Assembly (NCBI RefSeq): GCF_007565055.1
Contig: NC_044561.1
Coordinates: 30,893,483-30,957,482, forward strand
Direction: 5' to 3'
DNA length: 64,000 nucleotides
Source: Rhinopithecus roxellana
Lineage: Eukaryota; Chordata; Mammalia; Primates; Cercopithecidae
Shown: positions 12,635 through 24,645 of the stretch, in pieces
Position numbering within the stretch: the first letter of the stretch is position 1
Layout: each line of letters begins with the position of its first letter
Program-made: the position numbers and the translations under genes
Notes under the pieces: generated by a model
Told to the model about the DNA's origin: nothing
The model's input: the letters and a program-made list of their open reading frames with translations, nothing else
Databases searched by the model: none

Positions 12635-12795
12635 CTACATGATCATAGCATCAATCTCAAACAACCCCCTGAGGTGAGTTTGGTATTCTCGCTTTCGAGG
12701 TGAGGCAACTGATGCTCAGACAGGATAAGTGATCCATATAAGATCACTCTCTGAGCCTGGCTAGGCTGACATGTGGTCTCCAGACTGCCTCATCT
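12635..12795 (+). mobile_element. MIR fragment (plus)
   Basis: MIR-like wording: CCCCCTGAGGTGAGTTTGGTA, CGAGGTGAGGCAACTGATGC and a degraded 3' part. Confidence 0.6.
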
Positions 12796-13654
12796 CAGAG
12801 CCTGTGTGCTCACTTTACTCTGAAGGGCCCCCAAGCAGAATGGATGACTATTCTGAAGTAGGCTTTCAGAAATGTCTGGAAAAAAAAACACGACCATATG
12901 CTGCTGGTCTTCTTTAGATAAGATTAGTATTAATAGTTTTTACTTTTCTGGTAACTGAAATCACTGCCAAGAACAGTTCTCTGCCAGGTCAATGTGGTAC
13001 TCTCTTTATGTGCATTTTCCATCATTATCCTGCATTTCCCTGCACCTTTATCATATTTTCCCACCTTTCAATGATTCTTAAGAAACGAAGAAATCAAAGG
13101 CACTTTAAAGATATTTAACATTTATCCAAAAGTAAAAATTGGGGAAAAGTCTATAGTTATTCTTGGGCATGCTAATTACTCCAGCAAAGTAATTATTTCT
13201 ATTCATATTGAACAAGTACTATATGATGAGAATCTGAGAAGTTATTTCTCCAAAATTCATTTGAAATTTGAATGTCAAGACTTGATTAGGCTACAGAAGA
13301 TAGGGCTTTCATATGAACTTTCTTCATGAATTTCTACATTTGGAAAGTTTCCATAAACCAGAAGGTTGCATGTGTCCTCTCCCCAACATATCCACCCACC
13401 ACCTCGAAGCATGGTCCTGATGCTTTGAAAAGATGCTGCTCTCTCTGTAACCTGCCTTCACCGTGGAAACCACTGCTCCTCCTCACTCTCATTTCCCCAA
13501 GTCCAACTACTCTTTCACTGACTCTTTGCTGTTTATCTTTCTTATACACCCTCATTCATACCGAGTGTGATTTTCCTGAGGGAATGGCTGAAATGAGATG
13601 AATTTAAAGAATGAAGCAAAGGGCAAGAAAGCGCTACCTATGGAATTCCCAACT

Positions 13655-13770
13655 TGTGCCTAGCAGGATGCTGGGTGCTAAGCAACCATCTCATGTAAGT
13701 GACCCAATAACTTCTGATATGATCGGTATTATTCCTCTTTTGCAACTGAAAATTGAAGCTAAGATAATTT
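13655..13770 (+). mobile_element. MIR fragment (plus)
   Basis: Contains TGCTGGGTGCTAAGCAACC, ACCCAATAACTTC and GGTATTATTCCTCTTTTGCA, a degraded MIR central part. Confidence 0.55.
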
Positions 13771-13799
13771 TATCTACCATATACTGAGCATACACTTAA

Positions 13800-14287
13800 A
13801 TAGAAAGTACCAAGGCCTGCGTGAGCTGACCTTGCCTCTCTCTCCAGCCTTCTTGCTGGCCTCCAGTATCTGATACTCCACTTCAGAGGCATCCTTTCTG
13901 GCCACGTGACACAGCCTTTTCTCCCCACATCATAGCCTTTGCACTTGTGGTTGCCAAATCCAGGAGCATTCTAAATTCCCAGTCATTCCCACCTAAGTTT
14001 TCATGAATATCTCTTGAGAGATAAAAGAGAGGAAGCTCCCTTCTCATTCTCTATATCCCTTCATTCTACTTAGTTTGCTCTGTCACCACAGTAAAAATCA
14101 TAGTGAATTAACACATTTACTCACGTGCTGTCCATATCCCTTACAACACTGTAAGTTCCAAGAGGACAGAAACCTTCTTTGTCTTTTTCCCCCAAATCTC
14201 TAGCACCTACTACTTTATTTGACACATAACGAGTGTTCAGTACAGCTCTGTCAAATGAATACATGAACCAAACGAATGAATGAGCCA
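13800..14287 (+). mobile_element. L2 LINE 3' end (plus)
   Basis: The 3' signature is clear: TGTAAGTTCCAAGAGGACAG, AATCTCTAGCACCTACTAC and a terminus with AATGAATACATGAACC and AACGAATGAATGAG. Upstream part is more degraded. Confidence 0.75.
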
Positions 14288-15324
14288 AGAACGGTTCTAG
14301 ATTCTTTCAGTAAATCATCCCCAAAGTCATATTTTCTTCTACCCCAGTGAGTCTGCTATACTCTCATCTCTGCCAAGCACCTTTAGGTGAGTTGCTCCTC
14401 CACGCCTCTGTTACCCTGAAAGAAAAGCTTTATTCAACTATGAAATCTTATAATATTAAGAAACTGTAATGCATCTGAGCCTGTGACTTCACTTCCTGAA
14501 AATAAATTCGGCTTTTTGGAGAACTGCCTAGTTACTTTTAAATCTATAGTAGGATTGAGTGAGCAAATCGCGATTTCAGGCACCCATCCCTAATGGTTTT
14601 CTGATGAAAAGCAAGGTGGCACTGCCTTGCTCCATTCAGTGGGAAGCTCCCTGGGAACTGGGCCAATTTCCTGAGCTGGAGAATGGCCAGCAGGTGAGCA
14701 TGAACACACTGTTTCACACTCAGAAAACCCGCTCTCTCCTTTATATGAACAAATCGAGGAAAGTTTTTTTCTCCCACAATGCTAGTGGCAACGAGTATTT
14801 AGCTATAATTGAGCCATTCGTCTCCATAAAACATTTAGCACCAAAATAGTTTGTACAGCTATATTGTATTTTCTCCTGTCAACATTTGCATGCTCTTGCA
14901 TGCTCTTGCATGCCCCTCATCCACTTTTTTGTTTTTTATCTCTTTCAATTAACATAAAAACAAGGCGAGGAAGAAAATAGTTTTTTGTTGTTTGTTTTCT
15001 TAAATGCCTGGTTTTCCTCTGCTAGGAAGTGCAAAGACAATGCTAGTTAATCAAATAATTTTGTGCATTGATTCTCTCCTCATGTATGTTGTGCCCAGTG
15101 GCTGTAATGATGGCAAACAGAGATGGTAAAATTGGTTTCATCTCTCGTTTAGATAAGACAGAAGCAACCATCGGCCGTGATCTCTCATGATAGAAAACAT
15201 CAAGTCAAGCATGGCACACTATGCTAAGGGATTGTAAACATGTGCCCACCAAGTCAGATCTATAAGTCAATCATTTTTTTCATCATAAACACATAGAATA
15301 GGCCAAAGACCTCAGGGGCCATTT

Positions 15325-15492
15325 TATACTGAACACGTACCGGAGGCTGGCACTGTGCTAAACAGGTTAAATGCATCAGTCATGTAATGTTTATGAGAAA
15401 ATTCTGTATAGAAGAAACTGACAGAACCCAGAGAGATTTTGTAACTTGCCCAAGGTCACAGAGCTAGCAAGTGGCAGGTCTGGGATTTAAAA
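15325..15492 (+). mobile_element. MIR (plus), well preserved 3' half
   Basis: GGCTGGCACTGTGCTAAACAG, then GTAACTTGCCCAAGGTCACA, GAGCTAGCAAGTGGCAGGTC and TGGGATTTAAAACT match the MIR consensus pattern. Confidence 0.85.
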
Positions 15493-15689
15493 CTTATCTG
15501 AGGCTTTGAAAGGAAAAAAAATGTAACCTCTTCTGCAACTGTTGTGTACAAGATGTCAACTGTTTCTTGTCTTATTGCAACCTGAAACATATTTTAGTTA
15601 AGCCTTGCACTTCTTGAAGGAAGGTGTTTCATTTTATTCTCAAACATCCAATCATGTCTAGCTTTACACAATTCCTTAAGAAATGGTGA

Positions 15690-15911
15690 ACAATGAGATT
15701 ACTTGGACTCTGGAAGGGGAACATCACACATTGGGGCCTATTTTGGGGTGGGGAAGAGTGGGGAGGGATGGCATTGGGAGCTATACCTGATGTAAATGAT
15801 GAGTTGATGGGTGCAGCACACCAACATGGCACATGTATACACATGTAACAAACCTGCACGTTGTGCACATGTACCCTAGAACTTAAAGTATAATAAAAAA
15901 GAAAAAAAAAA
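15690..15911 (+). mobile_element. L1 3' end (primate L1PA type), 5'-truncated
   Basis: Contains the L1 3' UTR run AAGGGGAACATCACACATTG, ATGGGTGCAGCACACCAACA, TGGCACATGTATACACATGT and GTACCCTAGAACTTAAAGTA, ending AATAAAAAAG and poly-A. About 220 bp, a typical truncated insertion. Confidence 0.92.
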
Positions 15912-16163
15912 TGCAAATTATATCAAATGTCCCATGGCCAAGTAGAGAATGTGGCAGGGATATCGTAGAGAAATGTATTCCTTCATTCAATACTTATTTG
16001 TTGAGCACTGATTGAAGGTGTTGGGGATAGAACAGTGGAAGCAACAAGAATAAAAACCCAAATCTCTGCCCCATTAAGGCAAAGAAAGACCTTGAAAATG
16101 AATATAACAAGCGTAAAACTATCCAATGCTTGCAAATTGGCCTAATACCATAAAGTTACTTTC

Positions 16164-16569
16164 TTTTTTTAATTAAAAAAACTTTTTATTTATTTATTTA
16201 TTTAGTTATTATTTTATTTGAGACAGAGTTTTGCTCTTGTTGCCCAGGCTGGAGTGCAGTGGCGTGATCTCGGCTCACTGCAACCTCTGCCTCGCAGGTT
16301 CAAGTGATTCTCCTGCCTCAGCCTCCCAAGCAGCTCAGATTACAAGCATGTGCCACAACGCTCAGTTAATTTTGTATTTTTAGTAGAGATGGGGTTTCTC
16401 TATGTTGGCCAGGCTGGTCTCAATCGCCCGACCTCAGGTGATCTGCCTGCCTCGGCCTCCCAAAGTGCTGAGATTACAGGCATGAGCCACCACGCATGAC
16501 GTATTTATTTATTTTTGAACTTTTGTTTTCTGTTCAGGGGTACATGTGCACGTTTGTTATATAGGTATA
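16164..16569 (-). mobile_element. L1 3' end fragment (minus), split by an Alu
   Basis: A T-rich left end and, after the Alu, TGTTCAGGGGTACATGTGCA and GTTTGTTATATAGGTAT, the reverse complement of the L1 3' UTR end. Sequence identity stops near 16569. Confidence 0.75.
16184..16500 (-). mobile_element. Alu (minus), inserted in L1 end
   Basis: Left end is a TTTA-rich tail (a decayed poly-A), followed by a full reverse-complement Alu dimer ending CACCACGCATGAC. It lies between two parts of an L1 3' end. Confidence 0.93.
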
Positions 16570-16654
16570 TTCCTGCCAGTGAGGGACGGTGACTAGAATC
16601 TTAGACTGAAAGTTGGGAGACCCATTTGCAAGTTCTGCTTTTTCCCTAAAAGAG

Positions 16655-16832
16655 TAAAATAACTACCATTTATTTGGTATTCCCTGCATGCAAAATGTGC
16701 TGTGTGTTTGACTGGAATGATCTCTTTTTATCCTCTCAAAATAGTCTATGTCATAGATGAGGAACACGAGGCTTCAGGTCACACACTCAATGACAGGTCT
16801 GGAATTTCATATCAGAGTATGATGTTCACATC
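16655..16832 (+). mobile_element. MIR fragment (plus)
   Basis: AACTACCATTTATTTGGTAT, then CATAGATGAGGAACACGAGG and TCACACACTCAATGACAGGT fit a diverged MIR. Confidence 0.65.
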
Positions 16833-18540
16833 ACCCGCGTTGCTAACATCCTGTAAACGGGCAGCTTCGAGAAATTCTATTGATGCCTCTTCAATTCAGT
16901 CACCTCATCTATAAATAACATTATCAAAGCCTGCTAATATTTCCATCAGCTCTGAGCTTCCATGCATACACGTGACCAAGAATCCTCTTACCAGCATTTA
17001 GATATAAAGAACTTGCTTGTACTTAGTAGGCTCTCAAAGAAATGGGAAATGAATTAAGCAGTTCATTCTTTCTTAAAGTTTCTCCAGTCCTTTGACAGTC
17101 TTTGAGCCAGTTAATTGATAAGTTCATTACTTTGGATAAATCTTGACAATGTAATAATGATGAATCAATTTATACTAATTTGATGATAATTTGTAGTATG
17201 TTATATAATTATTTTGGCGCTACTTTCTCATACTAATTATGTTGTTCTCAGGCTGATATTAACATCTATTTATATTCCCTGAACACGTAGTTAGTTTTAG
17301 TTGTAAGGAGTGGTTCACAGATACGAGTATATTATTAAATGTATACAAGGATTAATTGACATGTGTGGATAACCAACAATTTACTAAAGGTGCGTGCAAT
17401 TTGCCCATATTCTTAGTGTCCAGGATATCCATTTGAGGATTCTCAAAGGCCTCCAAAAAGTCAATTTAAGAAAGGACTTAGATTTGCTTCCACCTGAATT
17501 GGGAAGTGAGAAAAACCGTATATGTGTATGCTTCAAAAATACTCTAATGCTTAATTCCAGTTATATCAACATTTGACTATAGTAGGAGAGAAGAAAAAAT
17601 TTCCTTGCAGTGGAAGCAGGGGTACCTTAGAACAAATTGTGAAGAGTATTTGAACATGTGTATGCTGGGGCACATCTTAAGCCTATTTTATCAACGAACT
17701 TCAACTTTATTCAAAATTGTAAGAATGTGCATGCTCTTGGATGTGCCTTTTTCATGGAAAGGGGTTTGTAGTATCCATCAGATTTTCTAAAGAAGCCTGC
17801 ACAGTAAAGTGGTTTAAAAATTACTTTGCTAGGTTAACCTTTTCTACTTCCTCAACCCTTCATAAATGCAAGATTTTATCAATCTTCCTACTTTTCCCAT
17901 GACTGTTAGCCAAATCCTCTCAGCCATAAGGGTAATCCTGTGAAATGTAACTTTCACCATTTATCCAGCCAAACTATGTGTCAGGTTTTTTTTTTGGCCC
18001 ATGGAGTTCTGAAATGTGCCAAAGAATCTTCTGGGGTGAAAGGGGAATTACCATATCATTAAAAATTCTAATGTATTAGATGAGATCATTATTTAGTGAA
18101 GGATCCGGTGATTCATTATTTTCCACTTCTCTAAGAAGGCAATGTATTAGTACGTATGTCACATTATTTGAGAAAATTTAAATGTGACAATGGATTAAAT
18201 ATAAAGCATTAAGCTCAGCACCAATATATAAAATATTCCGCTTAAAGATTATTGTTGTCATTAGTAGCAGTAGTCTTGTGTCTAGGCAAAACTACAGGTG
18301 TGGTACAATTCTTAGAACTGGGTTCCCAATTGTAACTCCGTACATCACTCCCTGCTCTACATCATAACAATGGTTTCCAAGGCTCCTCTCGGCCTAACAC
18401 ACCAGTCTCCTTGAGATCCCACCTGACGTAATTACATTTCCGTGCTAGAATTAACACCTTGCACCCTCTTCGTTCTTCCCTCAGCCAACCAGTTTCTCCT
18501 CCTCTGTCCCTTTCTTGGTGACTAGAAATTTCATCCAATT

Positions 18541-18840
18541 GGCCAGGCGCGGTGGCTCACGCCTGTAATCCCAGCATTTTGGGAGGCCGAGGTGGGTGGA
18601 TCAAGAGGTCAGGAGATCGAGACTCTCCTGGCTAACACGGTGAAACCCCGTCTCTACTAAAAATACAAAAAATTAGCCGGGCGAGGTGGCGGCGCCTGTA
18701 GTCCCAGCTACTCGGGAGGCTGAAGCAGGAGAATGGTGTGAACCCGGGAGGCGGAGCTTGCAGTGAGCCGAGATCCGGCCACTGCACTCCAGCCTGGGCG
18801 ACAGAGCAAGACTCTGTCTCAAAGGAAAAAAAAAAGAAAA
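18541..18840 (+). mobile_element. AluY-type element (plus) with an Old World monkey-type base pattern
   Basis: Full-length Alu starting GGCCAGGCGCGGTGG. Its right monomer has GAGATCCGGCCACTGCACT, which I recall from cercopithecid AluY lineages; ape AluY usually has GATCGCGCC here. The flanking duplications AGAAATTTCATCCAATT (18524-18540) and AGAAATTTTGTCCAATT (18841-18857) differ at two adjacent bases, CA versus TG. Confidence 0.93.
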
Positions 18841-19779
18841 AGAAATTTTGTCCAATTACTGCAGCCAGAACCCAAGAAATTCACCTTACTTGTCCTCGCC
18901 TTTCACATTCATTAGTTAGCAAACTGGAGATTTTCTGCCCTCGGAATATGTTTCAGATTCAACCTCCTTTTCTCTATCTCTCATCATCTTCTTTCTGTAC
19001 TAATATAATTGATCTCTCTGCCATAAGTTCCTTTCCCCTCCTATTTCCTAACTATCCTCTGCATAGTCTCAAACACTATTCATTCTGAGTAAAATATCTG
19101 ATGTTATACCTCCATGTTTGAAATTGCTGAGTGCCACCCTCCCCACCCTGGATGTTGCATTAAGAATAAAGGACACATTTCTTAGCATGCTGTGCAGAGT
19201 TCTCCACACCTGTTCCCACTGTCATTATAACATCTATTACAAAAATATCTATTATGTCTAATATACCCTTTTAGCCAAAAAAAAATCTGTTACAAATTTT
19301 TAGAAACTATCCTTTCTTACTCCATTAAGGAGATTAAAGTTATTTCCAAATGTGACCTAAAGGGATTTAAAATCACAAGAAAAACTGTATCTAATTAATT
19401 CAAATATCTTGAGGGATGTCATAATAGGAGATCAAGGTAGGTCTGAATTCTTACAGAAGAAGAACTGTGAGTGAAGCACCTCCTAGTCCCTGGAATATCG
19501 TCCAAAGAAGGCCCTTACACAGCTGGGTCCAGCATTTACACAGGAGGCTCCCTCACGAGTAGACAGGAAACTTAACAAACTCTGGTGGGTGGATCGATGC
19601 ATCCTACTTAAGGTAAAGCTTTGACTCCTGTGGTTCTAACTTTGGTCTTAAATAACCATATGCTTTTATTTGGGTTCTCAAACTCCAGCAGAATTTTGTG
19701 CAAATTATTAACTTTCCTGCCACTTACACCTCCTATTATCAATTAAGAAATTAATAAAGCCCTAAGATCCCAAGATTGA

Positions 19780-19945
19780 AATCAAACCTGGATTCAGATA
19801 CCATAACTATGCTTTGTCTCTCAGATCTATAAATGAGGAATAACACTTCCTCTCCAATTAAATGTCAAGAACCTATTACTGTAGTGAACACCATGCTGTG
19901 GCACTCAGCAAGCAGTCACTGTGAATATTATTGTTGTAGCTTAAA
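19780..19945 (-). mobile_element. MIR fragment (minus)
   Basis: Reverse-complement MIR wording: AAATCAAACCTGGATTCAGA, ATCTATAAATGAGGAATAA and GCAGTCACTGTGAATATTAT. Diverged. Confidence 0.55.
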
Positions 19946-19969
19946 AATATGAGCTTGGTTAATATAAAT

Positions 19970-20152
19970 CAGTGGTTCTCAGCACTGGCTGTACATAAGT
20001 ATCACCTGGGGAGTTTTTAATAACTATCAATGCCTGAAACATACCCCAGACCAAATAAATCAGAATATTTAGGAATGAGGCTCAGGCATTGGTATTTTGG
20101 AAAAGTTTCTTGTTGGTTCTAATAATATACTGAGAAACACTGATATAAACTG
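19970..20152 (+). mobile_element. hAT-type non-autonomous DNA transposon
   Basis: Opens CAGTGGTTCTCAGCACTGGC and closes TGAGAAACACTG, giving the inverted CAGTG...CACTG ends of hAT-Charlie-type elements. Interior ATCACCTGGGGAGTTTTTAA and AATCAGAATATTTAGGAATG fit the same family. Possible 8-bp flanking duplications (ATATAAAT/ATATAAAC). Confidence 0.8.
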
Positions 20153-21234
20153 TTTTCTAAGCCTGATAATTTTCAGATAAGTTGACAAAGTCAAGTCACC
20201 CAAAAAGTTGAAGATCAGGGCCCAGACTCATGAAGATTTTACTGGGTAATAGAGATCTCATGAGACCAGCAAGATCACCATTTAATGGCTGCGCCCCTGT
20301 CTCTCCTTCAAAAGGTGACTTTCAAGCAGATTTGAAGTATAGTTTTCATGAACATCATTATGAAAGAAGCTTATTACAAAAAGATTACACTGAATCATCT
20401 GGGGTAGATAATAATTCAAACTATTCTGTTACCTTCCAGCTTCTAGATTTTGTTCAATAATTTGCTGTTAAAATTTCTTTCCCCTGTATTCTGTCTTACA
20501 TATCATCTTTCCACCAATTTTCCCTAGATGTTGCAGAGAGGTTATTTTTTAGATTCATGTAATTGCCCCCAAAGTTCCATTCTCTCCTATTTACCGGATT
20601 GCCTATTTCATTCTGCCATGGGAAATCTTCTTTTCCTGCTCTGTTCTCAGCAGTCTGGCCTCCTTAAATAGCATAATCTCATCTGTTGTGCACCTGGGTG
20701 ATGCAATCTGGCTCTTCTAGTAGGATCATCTTCTAAGCTAAACTCAACCCCAATGATTTCCACTCCACTTATTAATATCTATTAGTATGAGCTTCCTTTC
20801 TCTTGCAGACCATACCTCCAGGGAGAGAAGCTTATAAAGGAGTTAAGACTGAGAAGAACTTCCAAATAGTACAGTTATTTAATTCATCAACTCTTTGTGG
20901 AATACTTTTTGCTTTTCTTTAGTTTAACTTGGAGGCAGAAGAAAAGGGGGCTGGATTTATAAATCGTATAGCACAGTTTTCAAATGCAAGGAAAAACCCT
21001 AGACTTGTGGTTAGCTTATCACCTGTGTACATGCATGTGGTTAATACGTGTAAGTGAATGGAGGAAACAGAGAAATTTAGCAAGCTTTCAACCTCAAACC
21101 AAAAAAAAGTCAATTTTTCCAAAAACATGATACATGTTTTTGACGTTACCAAAGCTGCAGTAATGTACCAATCACTGGAGTTAGGGTTATGGCAATTTCA
21201 TATGCCGTAATCACAGAAAGATGAGAAAATGAGA

Positions 21235-21682
21235 TGTATTGGTTTTCCATTGCTGCTGTAACAAATTATTCCAAATTTAGTGGCTTAAACAACATATTCA
21301 TTTATAGTTATAGAGATCAGAAATCTAAAATCATTTTGTCAGCAGGGCTGCTTTTCTTCTGGAAGCTTCTGGGGAAGATCCAACTTCTTGCCTTTTGTTA
21401 CTTACAGAGACTGTCCTCATTCCTTGTCTTGTGGCCCTGCGTCACACTCCTTCCTCTCCTTCCATTTACACGTTCCCATTTACACCTTCTCTGCCTTAAG
21501 GCCCTGTTGTTTTCATTGTGATGACATCGGGCCCACCTAGATAACTCAGAGAAATCACTCCGTCTCAAAATCTTTTGTTTGATCACATTTGTAAAGTCCA
21601 TCTCCATGTAAAGGAACATATTAATTGGTTCTGGAATTAAGACGTGGACATCTTTAGAGAACCATTATTTAGCCTTCTCCAT
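21235..21682 (-). mobile_element. MLT1-like MaLR LTR (minus)
   Basis: Starts TGTATTGGTTTTCCATTGCT, continues GTAACAAATTATTCCAAATT and TTTAGTGGCTTAAACAACAT, and ends near CCTTCTCCATA. This is the reverse-complement pattern of MLT1-type LTRs. Confidence 0.8.
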
Positions 21683-22924
21683 AAGGAGATGGGTATCTTT
21701 CTGTATATCAGGATCTTTGTGGGGTCTAATGCCATTTTCTGTACATTCCACTGTCCCTTTTGTAGGTGTAAGCTATAATCACTCAGTGTGGCATGAATGT
21801 ACTTTCCATAGCAATAAACGCTGATCTAAAGACTGTTTTATATCTACCTTGTTCTACTGATGACCACCATTAAAAATTGCATGGCCAAAGAGGCATCTGG
21901 CTCAGAGGATAGTATAGATGCAGTCTAAAATATTACAGTTAACAAATAAAAAAGAAGCTACACTCTGAAGCTCAAACTTTCTTCTTAAAATTGCTGCTCA
22001 GAGACTTTGATATCATTCACTTGGTTTCCTGAAGACTCTTGTGCCAAAAATACCTTATTTCTATCTCGAGGTGAAACCATTATTTTAGCCACATTGCATG
22101 TTCACACATTTGGAAGTTATTCACTTGAAATTATTGATTACAAACCATGTCTGGTGGTTTAGAATTTATCCTGATATTGAGAAAGGCTATAAAAAGAGAA
22201 ATACACTTCAGCTTAGTCAGTATAAACTTCCAAGATGCCTATTTTTCAATGGAAAAAAAACAGTAATAAAAAAAAAAAACATAAATATTACAAGAACACC
22301 TCAAAGTTGCTCAGGAGCACTCCAGGTTCCATTTTGAGTTTCTGTTACCACAATAGCAACAGCAGACCAATTATGTGTGACATACGGATTTCCCTTAGTG
22401 ATGGTTGCTGAGAATTTGTGGAGAGGAATTTTTCATTGGTGTCTCCATAGCTCTGCATTACCTTCCAGAAAATGATCAGACTGAAACACAGTGCAGGCTT
22501 CTTAAGATACCTCCACGTGTTGTTGGAAGACTCTGAGCCAAAGACTTTCCCTGTATTTTATAGAATGACTCTGTCACCAACCACAGCCATTAGACCCCTA
22601 TGAACTATGTCCTGGTCATCTTTACCTAGACTTCATTGAGGACTCACAAGACAAACTAAAATACGGCCTTGGTGCTGCTCAGGCTGTATGTGATAACTTC
22701 ACCCATCAAGATCTAAGAGATCATCACAGCCAGGAACAACTAGACTAGACTAAGAAGGTCAATATCACTGTGAACAAGGTCATGAGCGTTCTGTGGCAAA
22801 AATTCCAGAAAGCAGCTGGACCAATGAGGGATCACTGTTGTCAGTGAGCAAGGACTGTGTCTCAGGATATATTGATAACAATGGGGCCTTAGAATTGTCC
22901 TTTCAAGAGCCAGCTGGCATTGAG

Positions 22925-23233
22925 GTTTTGTTGTTGTTGTTGTTGTTGTTTGAAACGTAGTTTCACTCTTGTTGCCCAGGCTGGAGTACAATGGCCTGAT
23001 CTCAGCTCACCGCAACCTCCACCTACTGGGTCCAAGTGATTCTCCTGCCTCAGCCTCCCGAGTATCTGGGATTACAGGCACGTGCCACCACGCCCAACTA
23101 ATTTTTTTTATTTTTAGTAGAGACGGGGTTTCTCCATGTTGGTCAGGCTGGTCTCGAACTCCCGACCTCGGGTGATCTGCCCACCTCGGCCTCCCAAAGT
23201 GCTGGGATTACAAGCGTGAGCCACCGTGCCTGG
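22925..23233 (-). mobile_element. Alu (minus), tail turned into (GTT)n
   Basis: The A-tail is now (GTT)7 at 22928-22950, followed by a complete reverse-complement Alu. A perfect 11-bp duplication CTGGCATTGAG flanks it (22914-22924 and 23234-23244). Confidence 0.96.
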
Positions 23234-24340
23234 CTGGCATTGAGTTTTTATTCTGCCTTCTGATGACCCATTTACTGGAAATAAAATAAAGCAGTAATTA
23301 TTTTTTAGCTACTGAAACAATGGAATAGTCTTATGGTATTTCCATGTAGAGTAGCATGATACGGAGAAAGCATTTACAAGCCACTCCCCTGCCTCTGATT
23401 TAAGAATGATGTTATCTAGATGGAATGGAAGGTCCTAAGAATGCAGGAGCTTAAGTCTTTTGGCATTGATGTCTTTTGAGTTCTTATAATTAATTCTGTA
23501 ACAATATAGATTAGAATTAACTATCAATGGTGATCATCGGAGTTAGGGGGAAAAACTGTTTTGTTGGAAACCTTTTTTTCATTACTCTAACCCAGCTCAG
23601 CTACATCAGATCTGAAGAATTCCGCCTGTTTATATGGGGAAAAATTATTTGACTTGTCCCAATCATGATTATTTGTTTGTTTGTAATATCGTTATTCTAT
23701 AAAGAATTGGAGCTGCCTAGAAAAATATATTTGAAACAAACTAATAAATGTTTTTAAAAGGGAGGAGAGTTGGCACAAAGGAGAAAAGTAGGTAACAAAG
23801 ACATAAAGCTGGATAACATTAGCACACAAAAAATGTATGCCCCGTGCTCCTGACTAATTGCCAAAGGAAGACCCATAATTTTGACCCTAAACCTCCTAGC
23901 AATCAAAACAAAGTTGTAAACAAGACGATTTACATGACTTGCAGTATTCATGAAACAGAAAAATGTATTTATTCAAAAATGAACAGCTTGTTCTGGCACT
24001 GATAACAATGCTAGTGATATTAGGGAACTGAGATCTCTGGAGAGTGACATATGTCAGAATCATCTCCACTTCATTGGCTAGAATCAGTACATACCCCTAC
24101 CCAAGCCCAAGAGACTAGAAAAGGCAATCCTAGTATGTGCCCTTTGAGTTGGAAAACTGGAAAAACAGTACTGATGACGTCCACACTAGGAATCTTCCAA
24201 AATCAATAGATATTCCACACCCTGCCTATTTTAGATACATAATGTTAACAAAAGGGCTGGGTTGTTTTTAACTGTCAATCTAAGTCAATGATATGTCAAA
24301 AGTTGTTTAATAAGATTAAATCCATTAAGAAATGAGCCTT

Positions 24341-24645
24341 GGTCAGGTGCAGTGGCTCACACCTGTGATCCCAGCACTTAGGGAGTCCGAGGCAGGAGGA
24401 TCAGTTGAGGTCAGGAGTTCGAAACCAGCGTGGCCAACATGGTAAAACCCCATCTCTACTAAAAATATAAAAATTAGCCGGACGTGGTGTTGCGCGCCTA
24501 TAATCCCAGCTACTCAGGAGGCTGAGACAGGAGAATCACTTGAACCCAGGAGGCAGAGGTTGCAGGGAGCCGAGATCATACCAGTGGACTTTAGCCTGGG
24601 TTGACAGAGTAAGATTCTGTTTCAAAAACAAAATGAAAAAAAAAA
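24341..24645 (+). mobile_element. Alu (plus), full length
   Basis: Starts GGTCAGGTGCAGTGGCTCAC and ends in A-rich sequence. A perfect duplication AAGAAATGAGCCTT flanks it (24327-24340 and 24646-24659). Confidence 0.96.
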
